Positions 54,437 to 64,000 of a stretch of 64,000 bases of DNA are shown here, in pieces. A program made the position numbers and the translations under genes. Origin of the DNA: Ramazzottius varieornatus (taxonomy: Eukaryota; Tardigrada; Eutardigrada; Parachela; Ramazzottiidae); contig BDGG01000005.1 of assembly GCA_001949185.1 (NCBI GenBank), positions 1,787,249 through 1,851,248 on the forward strand, written 5' to 3'. Below the pieces are notes generated by a model. That model did no database searches. It had not been told where the DNA came from and saw only the letters and a list, made by a program, of their open reading frames with translations. Each line of letters begins with the position of its first letter. Position 1 is the stretch's first letter.

Positions 54437-57400
54437 ATGACAACATCGTTGGGATTATTGTCCAGAAAGGGCTTGGTGATTCTTCAGAAGCTGCAAGGAG
54501 CAGTCAAGTTGGCTTCGGGTCCGCTGGGATCCGTCAGGTGCGAACTGCAGCTTTGCTACACTTTTGCTTTGCTTACCGCATGGTCAAGGAGTATACTGGG
54601 CAAACCTTACAGTCATGTTCCGGCTACTGTTTCTTGTTCTCACAGAACTGCGGCGCAATGGAATCCAGATGCCAAATGGATGTACCAGTTCGGCGGTCCC
54701 ATTCTGATGCCCGAAACCACACCCGACACTGGCGGCTATTGAGCGAACTTACCAATGTACAACTGTGAGTGCTTCCACATCACATAAATTGTACCCGGTG
54801 TATGCCTAAATAAAAGGTCTCTCAGTATGAAACTGCGGTTTTTCGAACCCTTATCTCGACAATCTCGACAATTCTGTCTCTGGTGACTGGTCAGAAGCAA
54901 TGTTTCGATACCGTCGTTTTTACTGAGCTTAGTGTATGGTGTCGTCTTTCGTCGTAGCATAAGAAAGTTCCACTTCAGCCTCACGATCAATTGCTGGAGG
55001 TGTAGTGTCTGTGGCGTAATTTTGAAAATTCTGACATCCTTGTTAGCGAAGTTCTTTTGTCGCCGCCAGCGCTTCTAAAATTGTACGCTTGGTGCGGAAA
55101 CGAGAATGCCATCGATTGCCCGCTTTAGTTTTGATAAAGCATGTCCTGTTCGGCAAACTGCCAGGTGGGAAAAGAGCTCAGAGACCTCATCGTCCTCGAA
55201 GAAAGTTTTCTTCTTCCCCCGGCTGGGGCAGAGCAGATTTTTCAAAATTTTACATGGTGGTTGAGGAAACCTTGGCACATTAATCGAACGTGTCTATGTT
55301 TGAATTCGTCAACAACACGGCCGAAGAAATGGGAAAAAGCCATCACCCCACTAAACTGGCGCACGTTGGTCCCGGCAATTCACCACCTCCTTTTCAACAA
55401 CTTTTCGCAAAATCCCGAAGGATCATTTTCTCGTTATTTGTCTCGGTATTGATGGCCCAAAGGTACTACTACAAAATGATCCTGTTGCCGGTGTGATGGT
55501 GCAGCTGACCGTGCGGTAAAAGAATCGTAAAATGGTCCTTATTCGACCAGTGCTGTATGTAGCTACCGTCTAGATTAAAATAGATTCAGTCTTTTGTTCA
55601 GTTTCAGTTTTGTTCCTGGACTTAAATCGAGACTGAATCCACAATGAGGGACGAAAAATGAAAAGACAAAGACGAAAACAGAATAGCTGGGACGAAAACT
55701 AAAATGCATGAGACGATAACTAAAGTTCTGCGACGATAATTCAAAATCAGAAGGCGAAAATGTCAAAGCTGGGACCAAAACTATTGATACAATGCCGGGA
55801 CGGAAATTGCAACACTTGAGACTGAAACTAAATCGCCGGGACGTAAACCCAAAACCGAGAGACCAAAGTGGGAACATCAGTGACTAAAACGACAACTGCG
55901 ATACTCAGAGCACCAGACGGTAGGTAAAGACGTAGGCAACGAAGGCAAAGATATGTTCTATTCCCTCCGGGTAATTTTTAGCCCGACAGTCGCGTGATTT
56001 GCAGAACTACCGGTGGTCCGTGGAACACAGTATCTGTACTGGTTAGACACGTCGCATGTTGAAATGAAGGTCGGTTCATGCTTCCGGCGCGAGGCAGTTG
56101 TGATACACATGGTGGTGTTTTTAATTTTTTGGGTGACAATACTCGTTTCCGGCTCTAGGTTCAAAAGACTGGAACAAAATTCGTCTGAACAAGGATTTCC
56201 ATGTCGGAACTAAAACTCAAACTGGAAAGAGTAAAATAATTCCGAAAAGACAACTAAACTGGTCGGGACTGAAACTAAATCCTGGGACTAACATTGAAAG
56301 TCGAAAGACTAAAAGGATTTTAAAAAACTGAAACTAAATTCATCGAGACTAAAACCAAATCTCAGGACTAAAACTCGAATTCGAAAGACTAACCTGCATG
56401 TGACCGGACGAAACTAAAATGTTTGGGACTGAAACTGAATTGCTCGAACTGAAACTGCGCAACTCGGGACTAAATTATTTTCGTCCGGACTAAAACTTTA
56501 ACTAAATTCGAGACTGAAACTAAATAGAACACTGTATTAGACATTCATCGCTATTATTCTAAAATTCTTCCTACGTCCCGTTCTTAACGTTTCGAATAAA
56601 ACCTCTGTGCAAAAAAAACCCGAGAAGATCTTGTCACTGGAGTTTGACATCACCCGAACTTCAGAAGTCGTATTGCGACTTCGACACGAGATTTTGAAGT
56701 CCGACCATGAGAACCGGCAATTCCATACTGAAAGACCTTATAAAAATGGGTCTGTTCATTGTATCCTTTCGCAGTAAGCGATTATCCAGTGGAAAGAATG
56801 GTTCGGAATATTCAACTGAATTTCGGTCCACAACACCCGGCTGCCCATGGAGTACTACGGCTTGTCTTGGAAATGGATGGAGAGGTACGCTCGAAATCCA
56901 GAGTACTCGTACAAATTTTTTATGCTGGTTTTCTAATCTTTGTTCTCAGACGGTTGTAAGAGCTGATCCTCACATCGGACTCCTTCACAAAGCAACAGAC
57001 AAATTCATTGAGTACAAAACGTACATGCAGGCACTACGGTACTTTGATCGCTTGGACTACGTTTCCATGATGGGTAATGAGCAGTGCTTCTCTTTGGCCA
57101 TCGAGAAGCTTCTCAACATCGACCCACCTCCACGAGCCAAAATGATTCGAGGCTCGTGTAGACGGTGCTGTAGATGAATTCGACATTTTCCCATCTTCTT
57201 CTAGCACGGCTGTTTTTCAGTATCTCTACGCGGAAATAACGCGTATCCTGAATCACATCATGGGTGTCGGCACTCATGCACTGGATGTCGGCGCAATGAC
57301 GCCTCTTTTGAATGTTCGAAGAACGCGAGAAGGTACGAAATTTCTCGCCATACTTGCCTCTCTGAAAACCGGGTGGACGAATCGCAAGTTTTGTTGTTGA

Positions 57401-58317
57401 TAGTTGTGCGAATTCTACGAGAGAGTATCCGGCGCGCGTATGCACGCCAACTACATACGACCTGGCGGGGAGCAGTACGATCTTCCGCTAGGCCTCATGG
57501 ACAACATTTACGACTGAGCTCGCAAATTCAACCAGCGCCTTGACGAAGTCGAAGATGTCCTGACAGAGAACCGTATTTGGAAGCAGCGGACAATCGGCAT
57601 TGGGGTGGTGTCCGCTGCTGACGCCCTATATTGGGGCACGAGGTGAAGTCGCAGTCCGGTACGGAAGCAGAATGAGGTTTGAAAGCTTTGTGGCTTCATT
57701 GCTTTTGTTTGCATGTAGCAGGGTTATGCTGCGAGGATCTGACATCAAATGGGATCTCCGCAAAACGCAGCCATACGACGCGTACGACCAAGTCGAGTTT
57801 GGTGTGCCAATCGGCTCGCATGGAGACTGCTATGATAGCTACCTAGTTCGCGTAGAAGAAATGCGGCAGTTTTTGAGAATTATCCTCCAAGCGTTGAACA
57901 AGACGCCACCTGGGGAAGTCAAAGTCGACGACAGTAAGATCGTCTCACCAAGAAGAGCGGAGACGAAGGTACTGTACGTCTGCGAATCGTTTGGAAGTTG
58001 TTGGGGAGCGTAATCTGGGAAATTTTATCTCATCCGTGTAGGAATCAATGGAAGCGTTGAGTCATCATTTCAAACTGTACACGGAAGGTTTCCAAGTTCC
58101 TCCTGGATCGACCTATACCGCCGTCGAGAACCCCAAGGGAGAGTTCGGGGTGTATCTAGTGTCCGAAGGGACAAGTAGGTCGTACCGCTGCAAGGAGAAA
58201 GCTCCTGGGTTCCCACATCTGGCTGCAATTGAGCACATAGGCAAACAACACATGTTGGCCGATATCGCGGCCATCATCGGTACCCTCGACATCGTCTTCG
58301 GCGAGGTGGATCGCTAG
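54437..58317 (+). CDS. NADH-ubiquinone oxidoreductase 49 kDa subunit, with two in-frame TGA codons
   Basis: NDUFS2 is a core subunit of mitochondrial complex I, lining the quinone site. Exons 54437-54537, 54646-54764 and 56775-56884 join with correct phases. They encode a presequence ([20 protein letters not shown]), then [16 protein letters not shown], then [20 protein letters not shown]. Later exons: [20 protein letters not shown] (56950 on), [20 protein letters not shown] (57220 on), [20 protein letters not shown] (57413 on), [20 protein letters not shown] (57720 on), and [20 protein letters not shown] to the end [14 protein letters not shown]. In-frame TGA codons occur at 54740-54742 (after DTGGY) and at about 57515-57517 (IYD-TGA-ARKFN, where insect and nematode homologues have an aromatic residue). 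The border of the exon ending near 57140 is not canonical in my reading. Everything else looks functional, so sequence error, readthrough or RNA editing are all possible. Confidence 0.9.
55590..56530. repeat. Degenerate tandem repeat (minisatellite) in NDUFS2 intron 2
   Basis: Two blocks (about 55600-55890 and 56205-56530) consist of imperfect copies of a 20-26 nt unit close to GGGACTGAAACTAAAT plus a variable spacer. About ten units are recognisable in each. The 300 bp between the blocks is unrelated. The purine-rich strand (GACT/GACG + AAAAC) is the coding strand of NDUFS2. Confidence 0.85.
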
Positions 58318-59343
58318 AAAAATATTTACGGTTTCGAGAAATATTCATACGGTGATATTTGGTTTACTTTATTTTCATAGCAAAACGCGCGAATATGTCG
58401 TAGTTTCGAGCATGTTCTGAGTTTGCCCAGCTTGTTCTTCGTACTGTACAGTACAAAAGATCCTGCTCGGTCGGTCTGCTTTTCGGGTCTAAACATGGAA
58501 CTCTTGTTAGCGAATGTTTTTCGCTTGGTCTGAAATGGGAGCTCCGCAACTTGATGGACTCGAGGAGACCATCTTGTACGAGTGTGATGTGGGTGTATAT
58601 GCTGGCTTCCAATTTGAATTTATTGACCAAGGGTAACAGCAAGCGTCCTGTGGCGGTGGAGTTAATAGTCCAGGGGAACTCTGCAACCACCAACGTGGTG
58701 TTCGAATTTGAGCGGAATATTGTTTCCGCTGCCCAAGACTTTCCTATCACCGTGAAAGTCTCCTTCAATATCTAGAACTACAGTAGAAGTCTCGAAGACG
58801 GGCTTTACCTTCAGGCAGAAAGATCGAGCTTCTTTGGAAACGGAATGGGATATACAGGAAGCGACAGGTAAGAAGAAAGTCAAGCCGGAAGACAAGCCAA
58901 ACACTGAAAAACAAGCAAAGGGAGACAGACGAGAACAACCGACAGGTACGAAGAAAGTCGGAGCGAAGGATAAGCCAAACGTTGGACCACGAGCTGGGCG
59001 GAAGTCAGCTGACGTTTCCATCGTCCGTGGCAATCCATAATGTAATTCCGAATATCTGCCCTTGTAGTTGGTCTGTGGAACGCCCAAGTGTTTTCCAACT
59101 ATTTTGTTGTCTGAAGTTTTCCCCATAATCCCTAATGTGAGAATATTTATCCCTTATTTGGAAATATGCTGCTCCGCAGTCAATGTTTTTGCTTTTATGA
59201 ACTGAACAGCGGATAGATAACGCTTGAGATTGCTTCCGGTAGTACTCTAGTGACAGTCACAATATTCGTTCATTTCGGCCATTTTGTAATACCAGGAAAG
59301 ACGTGTAGTTTTACAAACACAGAGCAGACTCTCATGGTTCTCT
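58318..59343. other. Convergent region between NDUFS2 and the alpha2-delta gene
   Basis: Open frames exist on both strands (58364-58768 minus, 58551-58775 plus, 58834-59040 plus) but I recognise no family and see no consistent splicing. The plus frame at 58834 contains an imperfect 75 bp DNA duplication encoding TGKKKVKPEDKPN and TGTKKVGAKDKPN. It could be a small lineage-specific gene. Confidence 0.35.
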
Positions 59344-62300
59344 CTAAAAGAACCCGTTCTTAAGCGAATTTGTCATCCAGACTAAAAAACCCACCCAGAG
59401 GAACAGGAAGTCACAGTATCGCACACTGGTCGGCGCTGAATTAAAAGAACAAGTGACATTGACCAGGCTTTCGTTCTTCAACGGCGGACATATCTGCGGT
59501 CTCGAATTGGAGCTATCCTCTTCTTGAGCACTGCAGGTACCGTTGATGATCCTGAAGGACCCGGACGTTACCAAGCTCTGCGTGATCTTACAGTTGAAAT
59601 TGAAAGGCTTCTCCGACTTTGACCGATTGTAGTTCTCGATGACCAGCAGGAACAGGTTGGTCTTGGGTAGGGCGGTTACATAGTAGAAGCCGGACATGCA
59701 GGGCCCCGAAATGTTCCCTGTCAGCATGCCGGTATCACCTAATACCGAAGCGTTGGCGACGTAGCGGACGACATCTTGGATACAGCCGTAGCTGTTGGAG
59801 AAGGCAGGGATGGGTCCCTTGAATTTATAGTAGTCGTCTTGCTCTTCCGGGATCATTGGGATACCGGAGAGCGTCACTTTGGGCGTGTACGGTGTGATCG
59901 TACAGGTGCCTTGAAAGTCCACTTGCTCTTTCCTCACGAAAAGCTTGTACTTGTAGACCAGCTCTTTCATGATCTCGCCTTCCTTCTTGCCCAGTGAAAC
60001 TTCCTTGTACTTTTCTGCAACGGCAATCATCGTTCAAATACTCTAAATATTCCCCAGATAAATTCCAAGACGTATTATGATAAATATTCCTGTGATGTAT
60101 TTTTCGAACATTTACGAGGCTTTTTACTGTTTAGGTTCCTGCTTACTTTCATCAAGGTCGTTGGCGGAAACGAAGTCGTCGTCCGTCAAGATGTATCCTT
60201 CGTTATCGAACAGGTAGCATCGCGTCATACAGGCTTTCCGTCCATCGGGACACTCGTAGTACGTACCACAGCCCTTCATGGGTCTCAAGCCCGTTGACTC
60301 CATGATCTTGATGGTTTGATGGTAGAAGTCGTTGTAGAGCATATCCAGACTGGTTACGGCTTCCACTCGCTCCGTTGCACATCGCGGATGAAGATCGTTG
60401 GCAAAGACCGCGGCGGAACTCATATAACAACGAGCTGTAATGCGGAGAACCACGTTGGACTTTTTTGATGTCACTTCCGGTTCGTATTCCAAAGCCAAAT
60501 TCAGTTGTGTACGAAATATGAAGAATCAGGCCTCATACCTGATATGCAGTCGTTTTCCGTGTTGCATTCGCAGCCTCCGGGCCAAGGACCATGTGGGCTC
60601 CTTCGAAGACATTCATCTTGCCGTATGACTGGTATGCCCTCAAACACCGCTTGAGAAATGGTGATAATTTTTCCCACGCCGGCAGAGTCCATGTAGGCGT
60701 TAGAAATGACGGTCTTCGTCGGTGCGTTCTTTGCTCGTTTGAACCAGGCTCGACTGCAAACAGTATTCAGAATACGATACATGACCACCGCAAGCCAGCG
60801 GAAGTGCGGTACGCTACGAGGTGCTCAGTCAGTCAGGGTATTGGAACTTACGTGGTTGCATCGTACAGACGAGTACTTCGATGACCGGGATAGGTCCTGA
60901 AGACCCCGGAACGCATACCAACGTATGTCCACTTGATTTGGTCTATCCATTCAAAGTCGCGTTCCTTCCAGTAAGTTTCTATCGGTGCAGTGATCTTCAC
61001 ATCGGCCCTAAACATCGGAAATAGATTGGTACGTTGGACGTCAGTGCGAGCGCAGGTGGGTACTTCATTAAAAAGTGCGCGAGATGAGTCGGCGTCACCT
61101 GAGGCCTTTCTCATACTGCCCACCACCGTCACATCCAGCGTCCGGTTCGTCACTGGTAGTGCAAAGGGTAATAACTGATAAATCCAGAAATAATAGAAGA
61201 AGATATTTTGAGAGGACATTAGCTTACAAATTGATATAAAGATGAGCGTCAACTGTTTTGACATGGAGCATATCATCAAAGAAATACTTGTTCGGATCAC
61301 AATGGCATTTTGGCGCAAAGAAAATACTGGAGTGCTTGTAGGACACGGTCAGCAGTGGATATCTGCTGTCGTTATAGCGGATGTCCAAGTGGTCGTACAC
61401 CCCTGCAAAACGACTTCTCGTAAGAAGTAGCGTCCAGTAAAGTCTAATGCAAGGCTTTTCGTACCGGGAAGCCGTTCTTTGGCCCATGTGCTGTTATACT
61501 CGATCAGAAGGTTCCAGTAGCTGGTACTAAATCGTCGTTCGTCCAGAGGTTCTTGAGCTCGTCGGAAGACCATATCGGACTGCTTCAGGACAAAGGCGAA
61601 GCCGTACTCTCTTCCAGCACTTCCGTAGTAGTACGTGATGTTTTCTCCATTCTATCATCGAGAGCACCATTGCAGTTTTGGTAAGAAATCATCAAACCAC
61701 AACAACGAACTCAACCTTGAAAACAGTCTTTTGTCCTTTCTCGAGATTCCGCATGGCTCGTTCCACGTCGGAGAACTCCCAGGGTTCGCCGTTCTTGTCT
61801 TGCTCCAGCTGGGATATCGTGATGAAGATCGGGTCTTCCAGCAACTAAAAAGATTCGTCAAGTTGAAAACCAAGGTTTGAACTGCAGGAAAAACAGTGTA
61901 AGACTCACGCTTGTGCTTTGCTTTAGCTTAGGATGAAGAATCGTTTCACCCTGCCGGTTTATAATGAACGTGTAGACGGAACCCCATTGATATCGAATGA
62001 GAAAGTGTTCGATCTCTTCCAGCGTGGCGTCGACACCAGCAACACCTATCGTTCTGAACAGTAGGAAAACGCCGTTAGCTAACCCATAGTGGGGAGTTGG
62101 GCAAACAAGAGCGACCAGATTCTCTGATCCCAGGTGGCGCACGTTGTTAGCGTATCTTGCTGGTAACATGCGCCACTCGATAAAGTGATGTAGACGAATT
62201 TGTATGCCGAGTTCCTGTTACCCATGTATACCGGTAAAAGTCCTGAACTTAAAAAGTGAGCGTTGTGTAAAATTTTGAATGAGATTAGAGGAGTCTATAA

Positions 62301-64000
62301 AAAACTTGGTCTGGAGAACAAGGTTTTGGAACATCGTGGTGAGCTTCTGGTTGGGCCGGTTTACTCCGATGTAGACTTGCCTGCCAGTGATTTTGCTGAC
62401 GGCTGGTACGGCATACGTGATGGCAACACCTAATCCCCAAGCGTCGAGATAAGGCGCTGTCCATAATCCTTCCCACTCCATTGTCCGCTGGGACAAGTAG
62501 TCAAAGTATGGCCGCATCTTATTGATCAAGTCCTCTCCCGTTTCCAATCGCACCATCACGCCACCATTCGCGCAAGACAAGTTCCCAGGAAAGACTTCGC
62601 CCTCGTCCACCGTCAAGAAGCTGAATATGCGAGCCTATGGAACGTATGCATCATTACGCGAAAAACCTTTACCGGCTTTGTGTCACACTAGTATATGGGA
62701 ATCCGCCAAGCAGACCCCATAACATCGTTTCCCCAGGTGGCGCACGTTTTCGGTTTTCCTGGCTGAGAGTGTGCGCCAGTTGAAATCTAGTATTTTGCTC
62801 AGTTTATTTACCTTGGGAAAAATTTTGGCATTTCTGTTTTCCGCCACGTTCCATACTTTGGTCCAGTTGTATCGACATACCGGTCCCGGAACATCTACCA
62901 CAACCAACACGTTATCATAACGATGACACACATACATGGTAAACGAACATTCAGCGAAGCTTACATCCGGAACGGGTGTAGTAGCCCGGCGCACAGCGAA
63001 CTTCCTCGTTGTCGATGTCTAGAAAAACAGAGCATAAATTTTTCGAGTTGCACAATGTCGTAAAGGAGGTTGAAGCAGCGGACCTTTTCCATCTGTAACG
63101 AAGACTATAATACTCTGACAATGCGAGCGACGGGTGCTTTGCAGTAGATCGAACGCAATACGGAATCCAATCCTTGAGGAAGGAACCGGAAATAAAATTT
63201 TGGTTATCCAATAACATTGCTATATTCAGCCGAAGCCTTTCAGGAGATATGGTGAGCACGGTTCCATTATGAGCTCGTATGAGGAACGATGAACGGGTGA
63301 GATTATCGATTGAAAGGCCTGACCACTGATTATCCGCCAAATTCGCTCGGTTGACTTACTCGAGCTCCGATGTACCGCCGGCTTGTAGTTGGCTGACCTT
63401 TTCAATGAGGTCCTTGCGGTGAGCATTGGTGGCAGGTACTAATGATCCGGACTGACAGCCCAAAACCTCCGATGTGTAATAATGCCACCTATGGAACGAA
63501 GGGACATTCTGATCATGTAAAGTCATGAACGTCAGGGATCGATTAGGCCTCGTCGGACAAGTTACTTACAGTCCGACGGAATCCCAGTGGCTCTCTCTTG
63601 CGCAAACAACGTTAACCCAGTCTGTAAAAAGGGAAGCATGAGAAATTGTAAGTTGCTGTCCATTAAGCGTGATGAAAGGATACAAGAGCGCAGTAATTGA
63701 AAAGGCTCACTGCGACGCTGTGAGGAACTCACCAACCTTGCTTAGTCAGCGTGTTGATCACTGTGATAGCAACCGATTTGGCGATATCAAACTTCTTGCC
63801 AATCATCGAGGCACTGTCAGGAGAAAACTGAAGTGTCAGTTGATGTTTATTTTTCTTCAATTTCGGGAGAGAAAGTCCAGCAAACCTGCAGTCAAGTACT
63901 ATCACAACATCTTTCGGGCCGCTGGAAGCGGCGATATGCCTGCAAGAAAAACCCATGTCATTGATAATTCCAAAACGAATTTTCCATGAATAATTTACTT
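59344..64000 (-). CDS. Voltage-gated calcium channel alpha2-delta subunit (5' end outside the window)
   Basis: Alpha2-delta is an extracellular, membrane-anchored subunit that brings CaV channels to the surface. The VWA domain begins at the right edge: SSGPKDVVIVLDC, an intron at about 63890-63820, then SASMIGKKFDIAKSVAITVI. Splicing restores DCSAS, a perfect DxSxS metal site. Further exons: GGTSELE, EGLWTAPYLDAWGLGVAITY then GRQVYIGV (62500-62330, Cache-like), GVAGVDATLEEIEHFLIRYQ then GETILHPKL (62060-61930), FRRAQEPLDERRFSTSYWNL (61570), DVKITAPIETYWKERDFEWI (61010-60940), NAYMDSAGVGKIITISQAVF (60690-60635) and a Cys-rich delta part (60500-60130). The last exon (about 60018-59344) ends in a hydrophobic C-terminus near CDFLFLWVGFLVW, as expected for membrane anchoring. 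It is probably of the alpha2-delta-3/4 type, but the paralogue is not settled. Two palindromic elements lie in introns. Confidence 0.88.
62090..62217. mobile_element. Palindromic GTGGCGCAC element, copy 13
   Basis: GGGGAGTTGGGCAAACAAGA then CCCAGGTGGCGCACG is mirrored by CATGCGCCACTCG and AATTTGTATGCCGAGTTCC. Both outer ends are present. It lies in an intron of the alpha2-delta gene. Confidence 0.85.
62694..62815. mobile_element. Palindromic GTGGCGCAC element, copy 14
   Basis: GGGAATCCGCCAAGCAGACC then CCCAGGTGGCGCACGTTTTC is mirrored by GTGTGCGCCAGTTGAAAT and TTTTGCTCAGTTTATTTACC. The right end is decayed. It lies in the next intron upstream in the alpha2-delta gene, 0.5 kb from copy 13. 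Confidence 0.8.

Noticed and set aside
58364-59126. Open frames on both strands between NDUFS2 and the alpha2-delta gene
   Set aside because: No recognisable domain, no consistent splice structure and no way to choose a strand.
1-64000. Genetic code with TGA as Trp
   Set aside because: VPS33B, ILK and two GPCR genes end naturally at TGA at the family's usual length, and the window encodes an ordinary tRNA-Trp with a CCA anticodon, so the in-frame TGAs in NDUFS2 need another explanation.
1-64000. CRISPR array, operon or prokaryotic contamination
   Set aside because: Spliced animal genes cover the whole window and the repeats are palindromic and dispersed, not direct repeats with spacers.

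Overview
The window is nuclear DNA from a small-genome animal, read as an ecdysozoan-like invertebrate. About 20 spliced protein genes sit in 64 kb. Introns are mostly 50-150 nt with GT..AG ends, and single-copy animal genes dominate (CNOT11, VPS33B, SNRPA1, ILK, TIMM29, KDM1A, ALDH16A1, PPT1, NDUFS2, a calcium-channel alpha2-delta subunit). A tardigrade-like compact genome would fit the density and base composition, but no sequence here proves the phylum. TGA, TAG and TAA all end genes, so the standard code applies.

Layout. From 1 to 27 kb ten genes alternate strictly in orientation: CNOT11 (-), VPS33B (+), an Scm3/HJURP-like centromere chaperone candidate (-), SNRPA1 (+), a mitochondrial-type hemerythrin (-), ILK (+), TIMM29 (-), KDM1A (+), a TEX47-like gene (-), ALDH16A1 (+). 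Neighbouring genes therefore share divergent promoters or convergent 3' ends. From 27 to 31 kb lie a paraxis/scleraxis-type bHLH gene with a degenerate basic region and a gene for a secreted, multibasic, Cys-rich precursor. From 30.8 to 41.1 kb two bromodomain-bearing, BRWD/PHIP-like loci point away from each other. The 2 kb between them holds a tRNA-Trp and two large foldback repeats. The rightward BRWD-like locus has in-frame stops and a frame change.

From 41 to 46 kb come a multi-pass membrane protein, a secreted Cys-containing protein (-) and PPT1. From 47 to 52.3 kb there is a tandem array of three class A GPCR genes. After a 2 kb gene-poor stretch, NDUFS2 (+) follows; its second intron carries a degenerate GGGACTGAAACTAAAT-type minisatellite and its exons contain two in-frame TGA codons. 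The right edge is a 5'-truncated alpha2-delta gene (-).

The most striking non-genic signal is a family of roughly 100-130 bp palindromic elements sharing an AAGTGGCGCAC / GTGCGCCACTT core. At least 13 copies occur, mostly inside introns, including one nested inside another. Two 50-N assembly gaps each fall at the centre of a large inverted repeat. The genes share no single pathway; they are housekeeping functions (mRNA decay, splicing, chromatin, lysosome and endosome traffic, respiration) mixed with signalling genes.
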